Shown: positions 59,764 to 64,000 of the stretch, one piece after another
How positions within the stretch are numbered: the stretch's first letter is position 1
How the letters are laid out: every line of letters begins with the position of its first letter
DNA from: Labrys sp. KNU-23
GTDB lineage: Bacteria; Pseudomonadota; Alphaproteobacteria; Rhizobiales; Labraceae
Assembly: GCF_008330945.1 (NCBI RefSeq)
Contig: NZ_CP043489.1
Location: 2,863,501-2,927,500 of the forward strand
DNA: 64,000 nt
Direction of reading: 5' to 3'
Notes under the pieces: model-generated
What the model was told of the DNA's origin: nothing
The model's input: the letters and a program-made list of their open reading frames with translations, nothing else
Databases searched by the model: none
Program-made: the position numbers and the translations under genes

Positions 59764-61482
59764 TCAGCCGAGCAGGGCCTCGATGGCCTGGCGCAGCGCC
59801 GCCGGATCGTCCTCCGGCACCAGGGTCAGGCCGGGGCGTGCAGAGAGGCCGCAGGCCGGCGTGGCGATCACCGGCAGGCCGGCGGCCAAGGCGGCGAGGA
59901 GCAGGCGCGGCTGGTGCTCGACCAGTGCCGGCAACACCACGCCGGCGAGCATGGCGGGCGTCTCGCCCGGCGCCATAAAGCGGACGGGCATGTTGCCCCA
60001 GAAGCCGAGGCTCTCGCGGGCATGCCCCTTCACGGCAAGTTCGACGGGCAGGCCGTAGAGTGCCTCGCGCAGGGCATAGGCCCCCTTGCGGCCGAGGGCC
60101 GAGGCGGGAAACAGCAAGGTGCGGCCGCCTCTTGCAGCCGGGAGCGGCCGGGCAGGGGACCAGTCGAGCAACTGGGTCCTGAAGGGCTCGAGGGCGGCGA
60201 TCTCCACATGCGGGGTCAGCAGCCGGTCGGCGGCGGCCAGGGCGGCGCTTTCGGCCGCCACGATCGTCTCCGGTGCCCTGAAGTCCGCCAAGGTGGGGCT
60301 TTCCGGGTGGTGTGCAGCAGCGGCATCGAGCCTTGCCTGCAGGACCGCGAGCGGCAGGCGCTCCATCAGCACCTCGAAGCTGCGGCCCTGCAGGGCGCCC
60401 GACAGCCACAGATGCGGCAGCAGGTTCTGCGAGACCACGAGATGCGTGTGCCGGTGCGACAGTCTGGCGGCATAGGCGGCGGCGAGCCGGGCATCGCCCT
60501 GCAGGGCCTTCGCCTGCAGGCTGCCGCCCGTGGCGCCCCGTAGCGCCAGCGAGCGGCGTAGGGTAGCGATGGTGGCCGTGGTCTCGCTGCCGGCAATACC
60601 GGCCGGCCAGCCATAGCGCACGGCGCCGAGATGGCGGGAGGGCAGGAACAGGGCATCCTCGTTGCCGGCCCTCTGCTTCAGCAGGGCGGCGAATTCCGGC
60701 CAGCAGGCATCGACCAGCCAGGCCGTCGGCACGCCGGCGCGCAGCGGGCGTTCGGGATCGTTGCGATGGCAATCTTGCTGGCCGCATTGGGTGCAGTCAT
60801 GCACGGTCGGCCCGGAGGGGGGCTTTTCAATCGGCGGCTCGGCGGCATTGGCGCGGCCATGGCCGCGCAGCACGATCTCCAGCCTGTCCCGGCTCATCGA
60901 GGCTTCAATGCGGAAGGCGTGGGGGCTGCGGATGCGGAAATCGACATAGTTCCAGAACACGGTGGCGTCGCGGCCGAGCTGGGCACGCGAACCGGGTACC
61001 ACGCGGCTATGGGCGTGGCGTTCGACGATCTCCAGCCCGGCCGCAAGGGCGGCCTCGTAGAGGGCGTTGGAAAGCTGGCAGAGGCCGCCGCCGACGCTGG
61101 CGATCAGGCAGCCTTCGCGCAGCTCGCGGCCGGGGACGTAACCGCGTGCCCGGCTGGCCCGGCCGACCTGCTTCCAGAAGCTCAGCACCGCTCCGGCCGG
61201 CACCTCGACGCCGTCGAGCCCCTTCAGTGCCATGCGCAGATTCTGCACCTTGCCGGCGGTGAGTTCGCGGTCCCTGGCCCCGGCGACATTGGTCCATAGG
61301 GGCGAGCCGGCCCGGCCGAGCACGGGTGCGGCGGCCAGCCGGATCGAAGGGCGATGGCGGGTCACGGGCTCGGCTGTGAATTTCTCGCGCAGGAAGCGCA
61401 GGCCCCGCAAGGCCATCGCCTTGGCCTCGAAGGCAAGGCTGTCGGCGTAGGTAGGCACATTGCGTTGCGGGAGGGCGACCAT
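59764..61482 (-). CDS. VanW domain protein fused to a C-terminal glycosyltransferase-like domain
   Basis: A 572-residue protein in two parts. The VanW region (about residues 55-230) has LWTNVAGARDRELTAGKVQN, AGAVLSFWKQVGRASRARGY, GCLIASVGGGLCQLSNALYE and a Cys cluster, CTQCGQQDC. The C-terminal part (about 245-572) resembles a GT-B glycosyltransferase, with TLLFPASALGRKGAYALREA, then LVEHQPRLLLAALAAGLPVI where the E-x7-E motif occurs in the family. No signal peptide is seen. VanW's role is unsettled, but it is linked to cell-envelope resistance in other bacteria. Both halves are in one uninterrupted frame. It converges on kdgT. Confidence 0.85.
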   Translation of the reverse strand: MVALPQRNVPTYADSLAFEAKAMALRGLRFLREKFTAEPVTRHRPSIRLAAAPVLGRAGSPLWTNVAGARDRELTAGKVQNLRMALKGLDGVEVPAGAVLSFWKQVGRASRARGYVPGRELREGCLIASVGGGLCQLSNALYEAALAAGLEIVERHAHSRVVPGSRAQLGRDATVFWNYVDFRIRSPHAFRIEASMSRDRLEIVLRGHGRANAAEPPIEKPPSGPTVHDCTQCGQQDCHRNDPERPLRAGVPTAWLVDACWPEFAALLKQRAGNEDALFLPSRHLGAVRYGWPAGIAGSETTATIATLRRSLALRGATGGSLQAKALQGDARLAAAYAARLSHRHTHLVVSQNLLPHLWLSGALQGRSFEVLMERLPLAVLQARLDAAAAHHPESPTLADFRAPETIVAAESAALAAADRLLTPHVEIAALEPFRTQLLDWSPARPLPAARGGRTLLFPASALGRKGAYALREALYGLPVELAVKGHARESLGFWGNMPVRFMAPGETPAMLAGVVLPALVEHQPRLLLAALAAGLPVIATPACGLSARPGLTLVPEDDPAALRQAIEALLG

Positions 61483-61559
61483 GGCGGGATCCTGGCTCGG
61501 CTGAAACTTGCCAAGACCTTAACGGGCTCATGCCAGGCCCGCCGTGCGCGCTTGCACGT

Positions 61560-61678
61560 GGAGTGTCGGCCTCCAGGTCGACATCTCCAGGCGACACAGG
61601 ATCTCATGGTGAGCGCATCGCTTTGGAACATGTCGATCTCGCTCCATCACTTGATGGAGCTGCGGAGATCGACACTCC
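61560..61678. repeat. Composite hairpin repeat upstream of the VanW fusion gene
   Basis: Outer arms GGAGTGTC (61560-61567) and GACACTCC (61671-61678) enclose an inner dyad GTCGATCTC...GAGATCGAC and a tight CTCCATCA-CT-TGATGGAG hairpin. The left end (GGAGTGTCGGCCTCCAGG) is closely related to the left end of the element at 42053. It fills much of the 450-bp gap before the VanW gene start. Confidence 0.6.
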
Positions 61679-61682
61679 TTGC

Positions 61683-61949
61683 CTCCTATCCCCGATCGAC
61701 TTCACACATCTCAGCGATTTCGGCGTGGAGCGCGGATATCCTGCCCCGACTTCGGGGAAGGTGTCGCCGCGTAGCGGCGACGGAAGGGGGAGAGTGGCGC
61801 CGGGAGGCCAGAAAATGGCGAGATCGCGCCACCCTACCCCACCCGATCCGGCTTTGCCGGCCCACCCTCCCCGAAGTCGGGGAGGGATTCCCGCGCTTTA
61901 CTTGTCTCTGTCACGATATGTGAATGCGGTAGCTCCTATCCCCGATCGA
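61683..61949. repeat. 233-bp segment flanked by 17-bp direct repeats
   Basis: CTCCTATCCCCGATCGA occurs at 61683-61699 and again at 61933-61949. The second copy covers the last codons and stop region of the Gfo/Idh-AKR gene. The segment between holds strong dyads (15-bp arms at 61744-61758 and 61868-61882; GTCGCCGC-GTA-GCGGCGAC at 61763-61781). This looks like insertion of a small non-coding element, or a partial duplication of the gene's 3' end. No protein is encoded. Confidence 0.6.
61744..61882. repeat. Structured inverted repeat within the direct-repeat segment
   Basis: CCCCGACTTCGGGGA (61744-61758) and TCCCCGAAGTCGGGG (61868-61882) are perfect 15-bp complements around 109 nt that contain further hairpins, including CCGGCTTTGCCGG. 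As RNA on the minus strand it would lie just past the stop of the last gene and could end its transcription. Confidence 0.7.
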
Positions 61950-63945
61950 GCCAGGCGACCTCCTCTGGCGTCAGCTTGATGTCGAAGGCCTCGAGGCTGT
62001 CGTCGAGCTCGGCGAGCGTGCGCGGCCCGATCAGGGGTACGGACGGGAAGGGCTGCGACAGCACATAGGCGAGGGCGACATGGATGGGCCGTTTGCCGAG
62101 CCGGCGCGCCAGCTCGACCGCCCGGTCCCGGCGCGCGAAATTGCGCTCGGAATACCAGACCCGCACGAGCTCCTTGTCATCGTGCCTGTCGCGCCCGGCC
62201 CTGTCGGTGAAGAAGCCGCGTCCCTGGCTCGACCAGGCGAAATTGGGGATCTGCCGGGCGGCGAGCCAGGCCTTCCAGTCGTCGTCCGAGGAAGAGACGC
62301 AGCCGGCCCAGATCACGTCCTGCATTTCGGCGAGGGCGAAATTGTTGGAGAGCGCGCCCGGCCTCTGCTTACCCGCCTTGTCGGCATAGGCGACCGCCGC
62401 GTCGAAGCGCTCGCGCGTCCAGTTGGAGCCGCCGAACGGGCCGCGGATGCGGCCGGCTTTGACCTCGGCATCCATGGCGTCGACGAACTCGCCCACCGGC
62501 ACGTCGAGATTGTCGCGATGCATGAAATAGACGTCGACATGGTCGGTCTTCAGCCGTTCGAGTGACAAAGTGAGCTGCTGGCCGATGAATTCGGGGCGGC
62601 AGAACGGGGTATGCGCGCCCTTGCCGATCACCACGCTCTCGTTGCGCACGCCCCTGGAAGCCTGCCAGTCGCCGAACAGTTTTTCGGTGATGCCGGCGCC
62701 GTAGACGAAGGCGGTGTCGAACAGGTTGCCGCCCTTCTCGAAAAAGGCGTCGAGCAGGATGGCGGCGCTTGAGAAGGTGCGGAAGTCCTCGAAGCCGAGA
62801 GCCACGGCGGAAGCGGCCGGCGCGAGGCCGGGGATGCTGTGCCGGGGGATCGGCCCGCTGCCCGGCCTGAGCGGCTCCCCCTTCAGCGTCGCTGTCCGCC
62901 GCTCCGGCTTCTCGATACCGTATTCGAGCCCGATCGCCTGACGCCATTTGTCGAGCACGCGCAGATTGCCCAGGCTGTCGGCCCAGCTCATGCCTGGCCA
63001 GGCGAATTCCTGGCGGCCTTCGCGAATGGCCCTGCCCGCGGCGTCGGCCTCGAAGGCATAGAGATGCCGCGTCTCCTCGACTGTCGCCGTCTCGCTCGTG
63101 CCATCGGGCCTGACGATGCGGATCTCGCCGGTGCCGCCCTGCACGCCGCCGGCAAACCAGAAGTCCTCCACCTCGATGCGGCCTTTGGTGCCGAGGATGC
63201 GCAGCACATTGTCCTGCTTCAGCGAGATCGAGCAGGAGACTTCCGCGAGGATGCCACCGGGGAAGTGCAGCAGGGCCGAGGCCCATTCGTCGACGCCGGA
63301 TTGGCCGAGATGGCCGGCGCCGGAGACGCTGTCGGGTTCCGCGAGATCCTTGCCCGAGGCGGCACCGGCGATGAGCCGCGCCATCGAGACGGGATAGCCG
63401 CCGACATCGAGGATGCCGCCGCCCGCCAGGTCGTTGGCATAGAGCCGGTGCTCGGGCTTGAACGCCGGCATGGCGAAGCCGAAGCTCGAGCGGATCAGCC
63501 TGACCTCGCCGATCGTGCCCGACCGGATCAGTTCCACCAGCTTCAGGGTTTGGGGATGCTGGCGATACATGAAGCCTTCGCCCAGGAAGGTCCCGGCCTT
63601 GCGGGCCGCATGCATCATGGCATCGGCCTCGAAGGCCGTCAGCCCCAGGGGTTTTTCCACCAGTGCGTGCTTGCCGGCCTCTGCCGCCTTGATCGCCCAT
63701 TGCGCGTGGCCGGGATGCGGCAGGGCGATGTAGACGGCATCGATCGTGGGATCGGCCAGCAGGGCCTCATAGCCCCGATGGATGCGGGCGCCGGGGAAGG
63801 CTTCGGCAAGGCCCGGCCTGTCGGGATCGCGGGTGCCGATCGCCGCAAGGACGCCGCTCTCGGAATCGGCCAGGCCGGCAGTGAAGGCCTTGGCGATGGC
63901 GCCGGGCCCGATGATGCCCCAGCGGATCTTGTCTTTCTCGGTCAT
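61936..63945 (-). CDS. Gfo/Idh/MocA oxidoreductase fused to an aldo/keto reductase
   Basis: A 669-residue two-enzyme fusion. The N-terminal Gfo/Idh/MocA half (about 1-330) has WGIIGPGAIAKAFTAGL, the EKPLG motif and LAGGGILDVGGYPVSMARLI. After a short linker (about 335-365), the aldo/keto reductase half (about 365-669) has the tetrad residues: Asp and Tyr in FDTAFVYGAG, Lys in VIGKGAHT and His in VYFMHRDN. The end is WLDRG. Both halves should be NAD(P)-dependent; a channelled sugar oxidation-reduction is possible but unproven. The ATG at 63945 has GGAAAG upstream. The frame is intact. The gene may continue a sugar operon lying beyond 64000. Confidence 0.9.
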   Translation of the reverse strand: MTEKDKIRWGIIGPGAIAKAFTAGLADSESGVLAAIGTRDPDRPGLAEAFPGARIHRGYEALLADPTIDAVYIALPHPGHAQWAIKAAEAGKHALVEKPLGLTAFEADAMMHAARKAGTFLGEGFMYRQHPQTLKLVELIRSGTIGEVRLIRSSFGFAMPAFKPEHRLYANDLAGGGILDVGGYPVSMARLIAGAASGKDLAEPDSVSGAGHLGQSGVDEWASALLHFPGGILAEVSCSISLKQDNVLRILGTKGRIEVEDFWFAGGVQGGTGEIRIVRPDGTSETATVEETRHLYAFEADAAGRAIREGRQEFAWPGMSWADSLGNLRVLDKWRQAIGLEYGIEKPERRTATLKGEPLRPGSGPIPRHSIPGLAPAASAVALGFEDFRTFSSAAILLDAFFEKGGNLFDTAFVYGAGITEKLFGDWQASRGVRNESVVIGKGAHTPFCRPEFIGQQLTLSLERLKTDHVDVYFMHRDNLDVPVGEFVDAMDAEVKAGRIRGPFGGSNWTRERFDAAVAYADKAGKQRPGALSNNFALAEMQDVIWAGCVSSSDDDWKAWLAARQIPNFAWSSQGRGFFTDRAGRDRHDDKELVRVWYSERNFARRDRAVELARRLGKRPIHVALAYVLSQPFPSVPLIGPRTLAELDDSLEAFDIKLTPEEVAWLDRG

Positions 63946-64000
63946 GTCGGTCTTTCCAAACACTTTCAGGACATGGGGATGCTGCGCTTCAGCGCAGGCG

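Overview
This is 64 kb of GC-rich chromosome from an alphaproteobacterium, most probably of the Hyphomicrobiales (Rhizobiales). The supporting signs are an nrnC-lptC-lptA-lptB cluster, a fused CysNC, an Omp25-type barrel protein, KpsS/KpsC capsule enzymes, UbiB and strong GC bias at third codon positions. No rRNA, integrase, transposase, phage gene or CRISPR array is present, so this is ordinary chromosome with accessory blocks rather than a mobile island. Genus cannot be named from this sequence alone.

Layout. 0-2.5 kb: ROK regulator and a sugar epimerase. 2.6-5.6 kb: LysR regulator divergent from a cystathionine gamma-synthase-type gene, then 5-formyl-THF cyclo-ligase. 5.6-7.3 kb: ECF sigma factor followed by a DUF4142 protein and a cupredoxin; both transcription units carry the same two-box promoter-like motif. 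7.5-10.4 kb: sulfate activation (cysD, cysNC). 10.7-12.4 kb: three DUF805 membrane proteins. 12.4-18.4 kb: ubiB, nrnC and LPS transport (lptC, two tandem lptA-like genes, lptB). 18.4-21 kb: inverted repeat element, two YejB/YejE-type ABC permeases and tRNA-Arg(CCG). 21-24 kb: MFS exporter, WrbA and a divergent LysR. 24-32 kb: capsule region (KpsS, Omp25-like barrel, glycosyltransferase, KpsC, Wza/KpsD-like lipoprotein). 32-39.2 kb: redox and regulator genes (NAD(P)-binding protein, degenerate MBL protein, DsbA-like protein, LysR, NCS1 permease, methyltransferase, WYL regulator, VOC protein). 39.6-42 kb: tRNA-Ser(GGA), a small membrane protein, MsrA, and ModA behind a ModE-like box. 42-50 kb: TetR-MFS operon, RND adaptor and pump, methyltransferase. 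50-56 kb: acs, DUF4241 protein, ClC channel, alpha/beta hydrolase. 56-59.7 kb: GntR-kduI-kduD-kdgT, a catabolic operon for 5-keto-4-deoxyuronate and 2-keto-3-deoxygluconate from pectin or other uronates. 59.7-64 kb: VanW-glycosyltransferase fusion, a repeat-rich gap, and a Gfo/Idh/MocA-aldo/keto reductase fusion.

The strongest leads are: the shared CGGRAACC-N14-GCATCYAATC motif before both the ECF sigma gene and the DUF4142/cupredoxin pair; the two fusion proteins at the right end; the tandem LptA paralogues with different low-complexity hinges; an MBL-fold protein that has lost its metal-binding histidines; the orphan ModA; and a 233-bp structured segment between 17-bp direct repeats at the 3' end of the last gene. 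Several regulator genes have clean palindromes next to them. None of these is proven to be a new system from sequence alone.
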